A stretch of 64,000 bases of DNA from Aliirhizobium wenxiniae (GCF_019511445.1 NZ_JAEUAN010000023.1:1-64000); one strand, 5' to 3'; counted from the stretch's first letter, positions 40,605-48,838 are shown. The notes: generated from the sequence alone by a model not told the origin. Translations and numbers: made by a program.

Positions 40605-41090
40605 TTATCCCTCCCCAAGATTGACAAGAATTTCTTTGAGCTCGCGAATGGCCTCGTGGACCTCCTTCGCGACAGCCCGCTTATCGGCGCAGTCGGCGCG
40701 ATCCTTCTGGCGCATCGCGCGGATAGCCTCGACCACGTCCATCGCCTCCGACATGAAGTCGAGAGCATCGCCTTCCGTGATCTTCCTGCGATCAGAAGGT
40801 GCGGTTTCGTCGGGAACCAGACGAAAGCCCTGCATGCGTGCGAGGGCGGCAGCGATAACCGGTGATCCGGCGAGCCTGTCGACCTCGATTGCAACATCGA
40901 TTGGGATCAAGGTCTCCGCGTTCTCCGCATTGGTCGATGCGTATTTCGACAATTGCGGGATCGAGGCCCGCGAGCGCAGCGTGATGACGGAAACGCCGCC
41001 GGCCAGCGCATAAGCTGCCTCTGCCGCCTTTTTCGCGGTACGCACTTCCTCTTCGGAGATTGAACGAATTCTGTCTGTTTCTGGACGCAC
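40605..41090 (-). CDS. Early phage protein, unrecognised
   Basis: This protein is about 161 residues. GTG at 41090 is chosen as start; a TTG at 41105 is the alternative and no early ATG exists. AKKAAEAAYALAGGVSVITL follows the N terminus and FMSEAMDVVEAIRAMRQKDR is a later helix. The position after the Cro-like gene suggests a regulatory or replication role, but no domain is clear. Confidence 0.6.
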   Translation of the reverse strand: MRPETDRIRSISEEEVRTAKKAAEAAYALAGGVSVITLRSRASIPQLSKYASTNAENAETLIPIDVAIEVDRLAGSPVIAAALARMQGFRLVPDETAPSDRRKITEGDALDFMSEAMDVVEAIRAMRQKDRADCADKRAVAKEVHEAIRELKEILVNLGEG

Positions 41091-41105
41091 GAAAACACCC
41101 CGCAA

Positions 41106-41313
41106 AAAGGCAAGGAAAAAATTTCAGGAAAGGATTCGATGACCGTCACAAAACGGCCGGTTACTCAGTGGCCGTCAGTTCATGGAGGCCTACACGGGCA
41201 TGAGATCAGTCGAAAAGAAAGCTCGCCGGAGCCCAGAGGTCCGCCGCCCCGGCGAGAGGTGGCGCCGTCACAATAAAGGAGGCGCTGGGGGAAACGTTCT
41301 TGGCCGGAAGTCA
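41106..41313. other. 208-bp gap in the left early operon
   Basis: Nothing gene-like is supported here. A short plus-strand frame begins at 41182 but runs into the Cro-like gene antisense and has poor composition. The stretch may hold a leader or a termination/antitermination site for the left early transcript. Confidence 0.3.
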
Positions 41314-41532
41314 CTAGGCAACCTCCGGGCGCTGGCCAAAGACATCTGGCCTCAGATCATATCGAGATACGCCCGTCAGCCTTTCGACGTCCAGCACACG
41401 TTCAGGGGGTACCGACCTCCACTGAAGAACCGCCTGCGGCGTCAGGCCTAAATGCCTCGCGATTGCGCTCGCGCCGCCAGCGGCGAGCCTGGCCCGCTTC
41501 AATGCGTCAAATGCTTTGTCTCTCTCGCTCAT
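41314..41532 (-). CDS. Cro/YdaS-like small DNA-binding protein
   Basis: This 72-residue protein (SERDKAFDALKRARLAAGGA at the start) has the helix-turn-helix SAIARHLGLTPQAVLQWRSV, followed by PPERVLDVERLTGVSRYDLR. That is the signature of Cro/YdaS-type regulators. It is divergent from the repressor with 47 bp between start codons, the standard lytic-lysogenic switch. The upstream in-frame extension to 41634 is antisense to the repressor and rejected. Confidence 0.82.
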   Translation of the reverse strand: MSERDKAFDALKRARLAAGGASAIARHLGLTPQAVLQWRSVPPERVLDVERLTGVSRYDLRPDVFGQRPEVA

Positions 41533-41579
41533 GAGCGGAGCATAAGCAGAACTCAGATTTAAAAGCAAGAGACTCTTAC
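41533..41579. promoter_or_regulatory. Left operator/divergent promoter of the phage switch
   Basis: This gap between the cro-like and repressor starts carries AACTCAGAT at 41550-41558. The same 9-mer is found twice in the right control region. It is a good candidate repressor half-site. Confidence 0.5.
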
Positions 41580-42308
41580 ATGGACCTGAGACAAGTTTCA
41601 CTTTCAATAGCGGGCATGAAAAATGAGAAAGCAAAGATTGTTGGCGCCGCCATTCGACTGGCGCGAAAAGGCAGAAAACTGCCTATGCGAGCGATTGCGG
41701 AACACCTAAAAATTGACACAGCTGCCGTTAATAACTGGGAGCTAGGCCGGAATATGCCGTCCACAGAAAACCTCCTAAAGACCGCAGATTTTCTCGGTGT
41801 CGATGCGTCCTCTTTGGGGCGAGGAGAAGTCTCTTATATCACTGAAGGACCGAAACCGACTGAGGCGGAGATTGTGACAGATGCAGCGCCGCCGCAGCTA
41901 GGCCCACTCGATGTCAAGCTTCTTGGCGGCGTAGCTGCGGGTGACGACGCAGATTTCAGCCTGAATGGCGAAATTGCCGGTTATGTGAGAAGGCCTCCTG
42001 GCATCGCTCACCTTCATAATGTCTTCGCGACCCACGTTCTAACGGGAAGCATGATTCCTCGCTATGACATCGGGGAGCTTCTTTACTGCGGAGGACGGGC
42101 GCCCGTTCCGGGCGATCATGTCGTCATTGAGATGTATCCCGATGACGGCGAGCCATACGGCAAAGCTTACGTTAAAAAACTCAGCCGCCGAACCAAGGGC
42201 GAGCTTATTTGCGAACAATACAATCCGCCCGCGGAAGTTAAGTTTGATGCATACCGCGTGAAAAACATCTGGCGCATTATCCCGCTGCGCGAGCTGTACG
42301 GTTTCTAG
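41580..42308 (+). CDS. CI-like phage repressor (XRE HTH + S24 peptidase)
   Basis: This 242-residue repressor has an N-terminal helix-turn-helix (MRAIAEHLKIDTAAVNNWEL, residues 36-55). A linker with a possible self-cleavage Ala120-Gly121 (GGVAAGDD) follows. The S24/LexA-type domain has Ser157 in TGSMIP and a lysine near 196-199 (GKAYVKKL). DNA damage would trigger self-cleavage and induction. An ATG at 41616 is an alternative start (12 residues shorter). Confidence 0.9.
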   Translation: MDLRQVSLSIAGMKNEKAKIVGAAIRLARKGRKLPMRAIAEHLKIDTAAVNNWELGRNMPSTENLLKTADFLGVDASSLGRGEVSYITEGPKPTEAEIVTDAAPPQLGPLDVKLLGGVAAGDDADFSLNGEIAGYVRRPPGIAHLHNVFATHVLTGSMIPRYDIGELLYCGGRAPVPGDHVVIEMYPDDGEPYGKAYVKKLSRRTKGELICEQYNPPAEVKFDAYRVKNIWRIIPLRELYGF

Positions 42309-42567
42309 CGATAACTGCGGCTTCGGCCGCGAGGCGCGTTCGCTCACACGCAAAAGCGACCTGAATAGATACACTCTTTCCAGGCATTCCTTCAGATCGG
42401 CATTTCGAACAAAATAGCTTGTTTCCCAGCACTCGAAGCTCAGTATCGGCGCCGATCCCCTGAGCGAAGAATTGCGCCGGCCTTGACCATCGAGAATGGC
42501 CGCAGTCGATGCACTCCACAGCAATAGAGATAACGTCTGACAATCTTGCTTCTCGGTCAGAATTCAT
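42277..42567 (-). CDS. Small zinc-knuckle protein
   Basis: This 96-residue protein has VECIDCGHSRWSRPAQFF and LFCSKCRSEGM, giving a CxxC pair set suitable for one zinc. It overlaps the repressor's last 32 bases tail to tail. It may be a lysogen-expressed regulator. The assignment as a real gene rests on the zinc motif and absence of a better frame. Confidence 0.55.
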   Translation of the reverse strand: MNSDREARLSDVISIAVECIDCGHSRWSRPAQFFAQGIGADTELRVLGNKLFCSKCRSEGMPGKSVSIQVAFACERTRLAAEAAVIARNRTARAAG

Positions 42568-42639
42568 CCGAATTTTCCCTGAAATGTTCTCCTTGCGTTC
42601 TATTATTGAATCACTTTCTCGCGGTGTCGAATCGATTCT

Positions 42640-42743
42640 TCGAACTCAGATCTGAAAGTTTCCCTTGCAATTGAATCTGAGTTTTGCTTTTAATCTCTCA
42701 TCCGCTACCGATGATCGGTCCAGCAGGAAGCAAGGAGAGATCA
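42640..42743 (+). promoter_or_regulatory. Right early control region with repressor-site candidates
   Basis: AACTCAGAT occurs at 42643-42651 and, inverted, as ATCTGAGTT at 42675-42683. The same motif lies in the left operator at 41550. AAGGAGAG precedes the start of the first right-operon gene at 42744. The nearby TTGCTTTTAATC is similar to the flank of the left site read in reverse. Confidence 0.5.
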
Positions 42744-42980
42744 ATGCGCTTTCAAAATCACAATGCTTGGCACCTCTGCCGCGACCGCAATGAACGTGTC
42801 GCCTGCGTTGCATCTGCCATGCGCCGTCTCGGCGAAGGCTGCACTGCCGAAGATCTGAAGCTCAGCCTCGGCATCACTCAGTCGGATCTCGATTCCGTCG
42901 CCGACGATGCCCGTTCTCTCGCTGTCCTGCAAAGCACGACTTATACCCGCATTACTGTGCCAGCTTTGTGGGCCGCCTGA
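42744..42980 (+). CDS. Small early protein, first of right operon
   Basis: This 78-residue protein (RFQNHNAWHLCRDRNERVAC; EGCTAEDLKLSLGITQSDLD) has a helix-turn-helix-like second half. It starts behind a strong AAGGAGAG site. It may regulate the right operon; the role is not established. Confidence 0.65.
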   Translation: MRFQNHNAWHLCRDRNERVACVASAMRRLGEGCTAEDLKLSLGITQSDLDSVADDARSLAVLQSTTYTRITVPALWAA

Positions 42981-43061
42981 CCGGCGATCCGCTTCGGTGT
43001 CCGCCGCGCCCTCCCAGGGATACCCCTCGCGGCGGCATCCGAAACGGATCGGAGGTCAATC

Positions 43062-43484
43062 ATGTCAGCCGTTGCAATCCTCAAACATCATGTAAAGCCG
43101 CTGTCGTCGATGTCCGACGAAGAGCTGCAGTGCGAGCATGATTATTGGTATGCTGAACTTCGCAGCGCTTATCTATGGGATAAGTCGCCGGAAGTGGCGC
43201 TGCAGGCGATCGAGAACATCGAGCTCGTAATGCGCGATCGCCGCGTGGCAGAAATTCGCGCAGGTCGCTTGGGTCGCAAGCCTGTCGTCGTCGACGATCC
43301 GGGCGTGAAGCCCATCCACATCGAAGTTATGGGCGCAGCCAAGACGCGCGCGGAATACGTGCCTTCGCGCGCACTCATCATCGCGGCATCTGTCATTCTC
43401 GGCGGGATTCTGGCGGGTGCCACTGCCGCTACCGCTATGCGCCTCGCCGAATACAACGCGCAGCTTGGATGGGCGATCGTATGA
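43062..43484 (+). CDS. Small early protein with C-terminal membrane segment
   Basis: This 140-residue protein has a soluble acidic N-terminal part (SDEELQCEHDYWYAELRSAY). One hydrophobic span lies at about residues 108-126 (ALIIAASVILGGILAGATAA). It overlaps the next gene (ATGA). Its function is unknown; a superinfection-exclusion role is conceivable for a membrane protein in an early operon. Confidence 0.65.
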   Translation: MSAVAILKHHVKPLSSMSDEELQCEHDYWYAELRSAYLWDKSPEVALQAIENIELVMRDRRVAEIRAGRLGRKPVVVDDPGVKPIHIEVMGAAKTRAEYVPSRALIIAASVILGGILAGATAATAMRLAEYNAQLGWAIV

Positions 43485-43687
43485 ACACCCCACGTTTCAA
43501 CACGATCAGTCTCGCACCATTGCCGCCGCGCCGCATGTTTCATTTTCGCGTCTCATGCGCAGGAAGCACGGTCTTTGATGTCCAGGCCGCATGTTCGGAT
43601 GATGCTGAAAACTACGTCAAGCGCCGCAACAAGTCCCGCATCAAAAGCATCGAGATGATTGCAGAGGTGAAGAACCATGTCCGCTAG
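43481..43687 (+). CDS. Small early protein
   Basis: This 68-residue basic protein begins MNTPRFNTISLAPLPPRRMF. It overlaps genes on both sides, which supports translation. FRVSCAGSTVFDVQAACSDD suggests a short beta hairpin. No family is recognised. Confidence 0.6.
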   Translation: MNTPRFNTISLAPLPPRRMFHFRVSCAGSTVFDVQAACSDDAENYVKRRNKSRIKSIEMIAEVKNHVR

Positions 43688-43856
43688 TCGTGAAGATATC
43701 GAACGTCTGTACCGCTCTGTTGCGGACGGCGAGCCTCAGCGAGAAATAATGCAGATGATCTATGACATGTTTGGTCATAGTCACGGTTTGCGTCCGCCTG
43801 TCTCCGAGCTCAATCTGGCTCGGCGATGCGAGGTTCGGAGCGCGATCAATGGCTGA
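43677..43856 (+). CDS. Very small early protein before dnaN
   Basis: This 59-residue protein reads MSASREDIERLYRSVADGEP at the start and then EIMQMIYDMFGHSHGLRPPV. It overlaps the previous gene by 11 bp and the clamp gene by 8 bp, so translation of the clamp is probably coupled to it. It is helical with no recognised family. Confidence 0.6.
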   Translation: MSASREDIERLYRSVADGEPQREIMQMIYDMFGHSHGLRPPVSELNLARRCEVRSAING

Positions 43857-45000
43857 GAAGGTCTTGCTCCGTATCCATCGATCGCAGCTTCTCCCTGCCA
43901 TCGAGGCGGCTTTCGAAGCTGCCGATACCCGATCAAAGATACCGATCCTCGGAAGCCTCTTGCTGAGGTGCCACGGTGGCCGGCTGAGTGTGCGCGGCAC
44001 CAATCTTGATATCGAGATTGAGGCGGTCTGCGACCTGCTCGACGATGGATACGATGCGGTAATTACCGTCGCGGCTGCACGTCTCCGAGAAATCATCAAG
44101 GCCCTTCCAGAACATGCTGAGATATCCTTTTTCGAAGGCAGGCATGAGGGGCAGATAAAGCTGACTGCTGCCGGATCGCAGTTCACGGTATTTTCTCTCC
44201 CTGAGAAGGAGTACCCGTCGCTTGGCACTGATGTGGCTGGGTCGGCTTTTTCCGTTGATCCGCAGGCGTTATCAGACGCGTTTCGGAAAGTGACCTATGT
44301 CGTGGACACCCACGACGACGTACGCATCTACCTGTCCGGGATCCACATTCATCCGAGTGAAGACGGCAGGAAGTTGTGCGTCGTCGCTGGATCAAATCGC
44401 GGCCTTGCGGCTGTCAAAATTGAGAGCAAGTCGACCGTGGATTTCCCCGGCATCATTCTTTCTCTTGAGACAGCCGGTGCAATCAAGAAGCTTTTCGCTG
44501 AGGTCAAGGAGCCGCTGAACCTCACAATCTCGGACATCAAGATTAAGGTTCAGTGCGGCGACGTTACGATCATCTCACGGCTGATCGAGGGCATATTCCC
44601 GAGGGAGTATGCGCGCCTTATTCCGGCAGAACCGACCCGAAAAATTCTTGCCTCTGTCGACGTTCTCCAAGCCGCGATCCGGCGTGCCTCGCTGGTCGCC
44701 TCGGATTTCACCAAGGAAGGCATGCTTCTGACGGTGGAGGATGATCGCCTACGGGTTGAGGTCGTAAACAAGCAGGGTGAATCCGCGATCGACTATGCTC
44801 CAGTCGAGCTTGATGGTGAAGCCGGCCTGTCGATGGGCTTTAATGCCAAGACCTTCCTTGGCACGCTTGGAAGCATAGCCACGCAAGACGTGCGCATGGA
44901 ATTCGCCGAGCGCACTCAGCCGATCGTTTTTCGCCTGACCGATGACCGGGAGGAATTTTTCTGCCTTTCGCCCATGCACGCTCGAAGCGCCGAGGACTGA
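43849..45000 (+). CDS. dnaN: Phage-encoded DNA polymerase III beta sliding clamp
   Basis: This is a 383-residue clamp, close to the usual 366-372. Its three-domain layout is visible: RIPILGSLLLRC-type segment KIPILGSLLLRCHGGRLSVR near residue 36, RKVTYVVDTHDDVRIYLSGI near 145, and an ending EEFFCLSPMHARSAED in place of the usual short PMRL-type tail. Sliding clamps hold polymerase on DNA. A phage copy could recruit host polymerase III to phage replication or avoid host clamp control. It is not the chromosomal dnaN, given its position in the early operon. Confidence 0.88.
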   Translation: MAEKVLLRIHRSQLLPAIEAAFEAADTRSKIPILGSLLLRCHGGRLSVRGTNLDIEIEAVCDLLDDGYDAVITVAAARLREIIKALPEHAEISFFEGRHEGQIKLTAAGSQFTVFSLPEKEYPSLGTDVAGSAFSVDPQALSDAFRKVTYVVDTHDDVRIYLSGIHIHPSEDGRKLCVVAGSNRGLAAVKIESKSTVDFPGIILSLETAGAIKKLFAEVKEPLNLTISDIKIKVQCGDVTIISRLIEGIFPREYARLIPAEPTRKILASVDVLQAAIRRASLVASDFTKEGMLLTVEDDRLRVEVVNKQGESAIDYAPVELDGEAGLSMGFNAKTFLGTLGSIATQDVRMEFAERTQPIVFRLTDDREEFFCLSPMHARSAED

Positions 45001-45001
45001 G

Positions 45002-45541
45002 ATGGCGACGGCAGGGGAACGCGAAAGGCTCGACATTATTCGTTCACGGATAGGACAGGCGAGCACCGACTGGAAATTTGCGACCGATCGTTCTCATGGT
45101 GAGCACCTGACGGCTGTCGTCGATCCGTTCATTCCGCCGCTGGCGATTGCAAGACTGACCGAGGACTGCAGTTACCACGATCGCGATCTTCTGCTCTACG
45201 CTCGCGACGATATCGATTTCCTTCTCGGCATGCTCGGCAGAGCCGTACGCAAAATCAGGGAATTGCAGGCCGAGCTCGCCGAGCGCGGACGCGAGGTGAA
45301 GCCAGCTTCGGTATCGGGGGATTTCGCTGCCGAGTGCGCGATGAAGTGCGACGATGTCGTGTTCAAGACTTATTTGCGGGAGGCTCACGGCTTCGAGCTT
45401 GAAGACCGGGAGCGCATCGCCGCGCAGATCCGCGATCTGCTGAAAGTCACGTCGCGCGGCGATCTGAACAAAGACCCGGCCGCCGCCGCCAGGTGGAAGG
45501 ATTTGCGGGCTGACTTCGAAGCGTGGAGGCAGGCCGCATGA
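45002..45541 (+). CDS. Hypothetical early protein
   Basis: This 179-residue acidic helical protein starts just after the clamp stop (ATG at 45002). It contains DRDLLLYARDDIDFLLGMLG. The pattern resembles short unassigned proteins in many phage early regions. The stop overlaps the HNH start (ATGA). Confidence 0.6.
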   Translation: MATAGERERLDIIRSRIGQASTDWKFATDRSHGEHLTAVVDPFIPPLAIARLTEDCSYHDRDLLLYARDDIDFLLGMLGRAVRKIRELQAELAERGREVKPASVSGDFAAECAMKCDDVVFKTYLREAHGFELEDRERIAAQIRDLLKVTSRGDLNKDPAAAARWKDLRADFEAWRQAA

Positions 45542-45882
45542 GCAGGCGCGAGCAGATCCGTCAGAAGATCATGGCGCGCGTCAAGATCGATGCAGAGACC
45601 GGGTGCTGGATATGGACAGGTCCGACCTCTGGCACGAGCGGCAGAGGCGCCGGCTATCCAAGAATGTCACTGGGGGGGCAGACCGTAGCCGTCCACCTCG
45701 TCATGTGGACCAACGAACACGGCTACATACCGGGCAAGAAAGAGATCGACCACTACTGCCGCAACCGGCTGTGTGTTCGCCCTGAGCCCGAACATCTTCA
45801 ACTCGTCACCCGCAAGAGGAACATCTTGCGCCAGTGGGAAGCGCGCAAGGCCGCCATGCTTTGCGAGGAGGTATCATCGTGA
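45538..45882 (+). CDS. HNH nuclease (homing-type)
   Basis: This 114-residue protein has GCWIWTGPTSGTSGRGAGYP and then HLVMWTNEHGYIPGKKEIDH followed by YCRNRLCVRPEPEHL, the H-N-H pattern of phage homing-like nucleases. It overlaps both neighbours, so it is embedded in the operon rather than a free-standing intron gene. It may nick competing phage DNA. Confidence 0.82.
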   Translation: MSRREQIRQKIMARVKIDAETGCWIWTGPTSGTSGRGAGYPRMSLGGQTVAVHLVMWTNEHGYIPGKKEIDHYCRNRLCVRPEPEHLQLVTRKRNILRQWEARKAAMLCEEVSS

Positions 45883-47117
45883 AGCCAGAATATCAGGACG
45901 CAATCGAGAGGATCGACGCAGACCGCAAGCGCTGGATGAAGACCGAATTGATGGTCGATTGCCAGATCTCCGGCGGCATGGCCGAAGCCCTGATCGACGC
46001 GTATTTCGACAAGGTTGAACCGGCTCCAAAATTCTGGATCTCCAAGTCTCGTCTTGGCCGCATCCTTTCCAAAGAAATCGATTGGCCGCACGTCTACACG
46101 ACCGACCAGAGCGAGCATTTCGAATGTGTGCCGCTTTTTATTTCGGCTCCGACCCCCGCACCTGCGCCGCAATTGCAGGGCTATGAAACACGTAAAAATT
46201 TGGTAGAAACGGACCATGCCGAAGATCAAACAGATCATCAACGACATTCAGGATTTCGAAGCTCACCAGCTTCCGTGGCCGCTTATGGTTCTAGCGGCCT
46301 TTCTCCTGACGGCATTAATCAGCATAGCACTGAGCTAGACCCGCCTCCCTGCGCACAAATGATGGGCGCGGCGGTCGAAGAATATCTTCTAATTCACGCC
46401 GCCGAAGGCGATGCAGAACGATTGGGCCGCCGTTCCGCCATAAGAGGCTTGATGGTCCGTCTCGGAAAATACCACGAGCTTTGCGCCGCGCTTAATGTCG
46501 CCTCTCCCATGTCCCCGACCGCTTACAACGGCTGCACCTGCTCATGCCATAGAGGCAGCGGGAAGATGCATATCGTCGCGTGCTGCTCACCGTCCCCCGA
46601 AACGAAGGCGGAAGACCTCAGCCCGGAAGAAACCGCGATCGCCACCTGCGAGGCGTGCGGCAAGCACATTCAGGAAGGTGAGCCATATCTGTGGGGGCCG
46701 GAAACGGATTTCTGCGGAGAATGCGCGCCGACCTATCAGGCGCTGATCGACGAGCCGGAAGGCTTCGTCAATGCCGATGGCGAGCCTCTGACGCCCGAGC
46801 AGTGCCGCGCATGGTTCGACGAGCATATCGCGGCTGGCGGAAAAGCGACCGACAGCATGGCAACGGTTGACCGAACGCCGGTCACGCTGCCCCAGGAACA
46901 TGTGACGGGGCCACAACGGATTGAAACGGCACCCGTCGAAGGCTTTTTCCTCGCTGAAACGCGCGACGGAGACTGGATCAAGGCCGAGCACTACGACAAC
47001 CCCTTTGGCGACAAGAACACGGTGATCAGCAGGCGAACCGGGAAATGGTGGTCGCCGGCTCGGTGGATGCCGCTTCCTGAAAAGCAGAGCGATACCGAAT
47101 GGGAGGACAACAAGTGA
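45879..47117 (+). CDS. Chimeric early protein with repeated module and zinc ribbon
   Basis: This 412-residue protein starts at a GTG overlapping the HNH stop. Residues 1-105 form an acidic helical region (KPEYQDAIERIDADRKRWMK). A low-quality linker at about 106-160 is antisensical in composition and coincides with an overlapping 40-residue membrane peptide frame. Then comes the module EEYLLIHAAEGDAERLGRRS, also found at 48993. A zinc-ribbon-like CEACGKHIQEGEPYLWGPET follows, and a C-terminal DUF551-like end (RTGKWWSPARWMPLP). It may be a fusion created by recombination. No function is known. Confidence 0.6.
   Translation: MKPEYQDAIERIDADRKRWMKTELMVDCQISGGMAEALIDAYFDKVEPAPKFWISKSRLGRILSKEIDWPHVYTTDQSEHFECVPLFISAPTPAPAPQLQGYETRKNLVETDHAEDQTDHQRHSGFRSSPASVAAYGSSGLSPDGINQHSTELDPPPCAQMMGAAVEEYLLIHAAEGDAERLGRRSAIRGLMVRLGKYHELCAALNVASPMSPTAYNGCTCSCHRGSGKMHIVACCSPSPETKAEDLSPEETAIATCEACGKHIQEGEPYLWGPETDFCGECAPTYQALIDEPEGFVNADGEPLTPEQCRAWFDEHIAAGGKATDSMATVDRTPVTLPQEHVTGPQRIETAPVEGFFLAETRDGDWIKAEHYDNPFGDKNTVISRRTGKWWSPARWMPLPEKQSDTEWEDNK
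46216..46338 (+). CDS. Possible 40-residue membrane peptide overlapping the chimeric gene
   Basis: In another frame of the same strand an ATG opens MPKIKQIINDIQDFEAHQLP followed by a hydrophobic run WPLMVLAAFLLTALISIALS and a stop. A soluble head and one clean membrane span are unlikely by chance. The main frame over the same bases has poor protein-like composition, which suggests this peptide was the original coding frame here. Confidence 0.4.
   Translation: MPKIKQIINDIQDFEAHQLPWPLMVLAAFLLTALISIALS
46355..46597 (+). repeat. 243-bp direct repeat, copy 1
   Basis: It aligns without gaps to 48993-49235, with about a dozen mismatches by eye. The central run of over 100 bp is identical. Both copies are in frame within their genes and encode the same module. 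The near-identity, beyond what protein selection needs, points to recent duplication or gene conversion. Confidence 0.85.
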
Positions 47118-47602
47118 GCGAAGCAATTACCCGCTACCTGCCGAGCGACTGGCAGGACGAGGTCATTCCTACACCTCAGAAGAACCCAAACGATTTTCTG
47201 TTTTTCACAGAGGATCATGGCTGGCACATCCGGCCTCCCGAAAACGACGAGGACGATTCGTGCTTCACATTCCTCAGGTTGGAACCGGGGCAGATCGTCA
47301 AGTTCGACCTGAACCGGGTGTTCGGCGATTTTGATCTGACCGTGAATGATGACCGCACGTTCGACGTGGACGGTGTTATCCCGGCTGAGGCCAACTGCTT
47401 CCGCATCGACCATGACATTTACACGCTGCAGCAATCGCTCGAAGCGCTCGTCAATGGCGACGGGACCCCTTGGAGCAACGACATCCTCGAACCCGGCACA
47501 TACCTCATGGACGCCTATTGGTGGTCCGAGAAGAGCACTTCGTTCCGTTTTGAGATCGAGGACGGCAAGGGGAAATTCGTCAACTGCGCAGGTGCATCAT
47601 GA
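47114..47602 (+). CDS. Hypothetical acidic early protein
   Basis: This 162-residue acidic protein starts at a GTG overlapping the previous stop. It contains NPNDFLFFTEDHGWHIRPPE and MDAYWWSEKSTSFRFEIEDG. No signal peptide, membrane segment or known domain is apparent. Confidence 0.6.
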   Translation: MSEAITRYLPSDWQDEVIPTPQKNPNDFLFFTEDHGWHIRPPENDEDDSCFTFLRLEPGQIVKFDLNRVFGDFDLTVNDDRTFDVDGVIPAEANCFRIDHDIYTLQQSLEALVNGDGTPWSNDILEPGTYLMDAYWWSEKSTSFRFEIEDGKGKFVNCAGAS

Positions 47603-47757
47603 CCGATAAGCGACTTGAAACCGCGTTGCGCGATCTGATGGCCGCATATGCAGCCTGCAACGGTGAGGATCATCCGGCCTACGAACGAGCGGAGAAGCTG
47701 CTCGCCGGTAAATTCGTCTCATTCCCAGCACCGCAGGAACGTGTGGAGGGTTCCTAA
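47599..47757 (+). CDS. Very small early protein
   Basis: This 52-residue protein reads MTDKRLETALRDLMAAYAAC at the start. It overlaps the stop of the previous gene (ATGA) and ends tail to tail with the DUF982 gene. It is a helical peptide without recognised family. Confidence 0.55.
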   Translation: MTDKRLETALRDLMAAYAACNGEDHPAYERAEKLLAGKFVSFPAPQERVEGS

Positions 47758-48017
47758 TGCTGTTTCTTCACCATGTAATCGGCGTAAGCCGCTATGAACG
47801 AACTCCTAGCTATCTCCGCGTCGCAACGAAAGCGAAGCGCCATCATGCAGTCAGCGACAGCGCTCCGATAGGGGCGCCCTGTCTGAAACTTGATGTCTTC
47901 TTGAAGATATTTGAGTGCGTCTCTTGGACCAGTAATCGCCTTATCGAAAAGGCCGTTCTGAACGAAAACCGCAAATTCCCATTCAAGGCCAAAGCCTACG
48001 GGTATGACAGAGTTCAA
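47754..48017 (-). CDS. DUF982 family protein
   Basis: This 87-residue protein has TGPRDALKYLQEDIKFQTGR, then YRSAVADCMMALRFRCDAEI and ARSSFIAAYADYMV. That is the DUF982 pattern, a small family almost confined to Rhizobiales and abundant there. It is read against the early operon and ends 4 bp inside the preceding plus-strand gene. It is probably host-derived cargo; its function is unknown. Confidence 0.78.
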   Translation of the reverse strand: MNSVIPVGFGLEWEFAVFVQNGLFDKAITGPRDALKYLQEDIKFQTGRPYRSAVADCMMALRFRCDAEIARSSFIAAYADYMVKKQH

Positions 48018-48127
48018 GCTGGTTCCCTTCTAGAGGGTTCGAGTGCATGCCCCCGCATGTTCGCAGACTACCACGCCCTATTAGGTGCTGTACGATTTAT
48101 TTCGCCAGCCACCACGGAGGGACAGCC

Positions 48128-48838
48128 ATGAGGGTCCTGATCGGCTGCGAAACATCTGGCATGATGCGCCGTGCCTTCGATCGGCTTGGCCACGACGTGT
48201 GGTCCTGCGACCTTCTGCCAGCAGACGACGGCAGCAATCGTCACATTGTCTGTGACGTGCGCGACCTTCTCAATGATGGATGGGACTTGCTCGCCGTCAT
48301 GCACCCGCCGTGCACCAGGCTCTGCAACAGCGGCGTTCGCTGGCTTTCCGAGCCGCCGACGAAGCTGAACGAGACCTATACCTCGGAACAGCGGGAGACC
48401 TATCGCCTTTGGTCCCGTGACGAGCGGCTGGCCTTCATGTGGCAGTCGCTAGATGAGGGTGCAGCACTGTTCTCGGATTGCTGGAATGCGCCGATCGAGA
48501 GGGTGGCAATCGAAAACCCGGTCATGCATCGCCATGCGAAAGAGCGCATCCGCAACTATCAGCCGCCGGCACAGACCGTGCAGCCGTGGTGGTTCGGCGA
48601 CGAGGCGTTCAAGGGAACCTCGTTCTTCCTCCGAGAGCTGCCAAAGCTCGTGCCGACCAAGCGCCTGACCCCGCCAAAGGCCGGGACCGACGAACACAAG
48701 GCGTGGTCGAAAATCCACCGCGCACCGCCCGGCGTGGATCGCTGGAAAATCCGATCCGAAACATTCCCCGGCATTGCCGACGCTGCAGCGCTCCAGTGGG
48801 GCGGGCATGCGGTTGAACAGATGAGGACAGCAGCATGA
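48128..48838 (+). CDS. Cytosine-methyltransferase-like phage protein
   Basis: This 236-residue protein begins MRVLIGCETSGMMRRAFDRL, an SAM-binding motif I-like opening. AVMHPPCTRLCNSGVRWL contains the Pro-Cys pair (PPC) used by C5-cytosine methyltransferases. The region after residue 130 is shorter than a full enzyme and lacks clear later motifs. It may modify phage DNA or a nucleotide. The ATG at 48128 is preferred to an upstream one that adds a non-conserved leader. Confidence 0.72.
   Translation: MRVLIGCETSGMMRRAFDRLGHDVWSCDLLPADDGSNRHIVCDVRDLLNDGWDLLAVMHPPCTRLCNSGVRWLSEPPTKLNETYTSEQRETYRLWSRDERLAFMWQSLDEGAALFSDCWNAPIERVAIENPVMHRHAKERIRNYQPPAQTVQPWWFGDEAFKGTSFFLRELPKLVPTKRLTPPKAGTDEHKAWSKIHRAPPGVDRWKIRSETFPGIADAAALQWGGHAVEQMRTAA

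Noticed and set aside
43849..45000. Chromosomal dnaN
   Set aside because: It is embedded by overlaps in a phage early operon and has an atypical C-terminal tail; it is not beside dnaA or recF.
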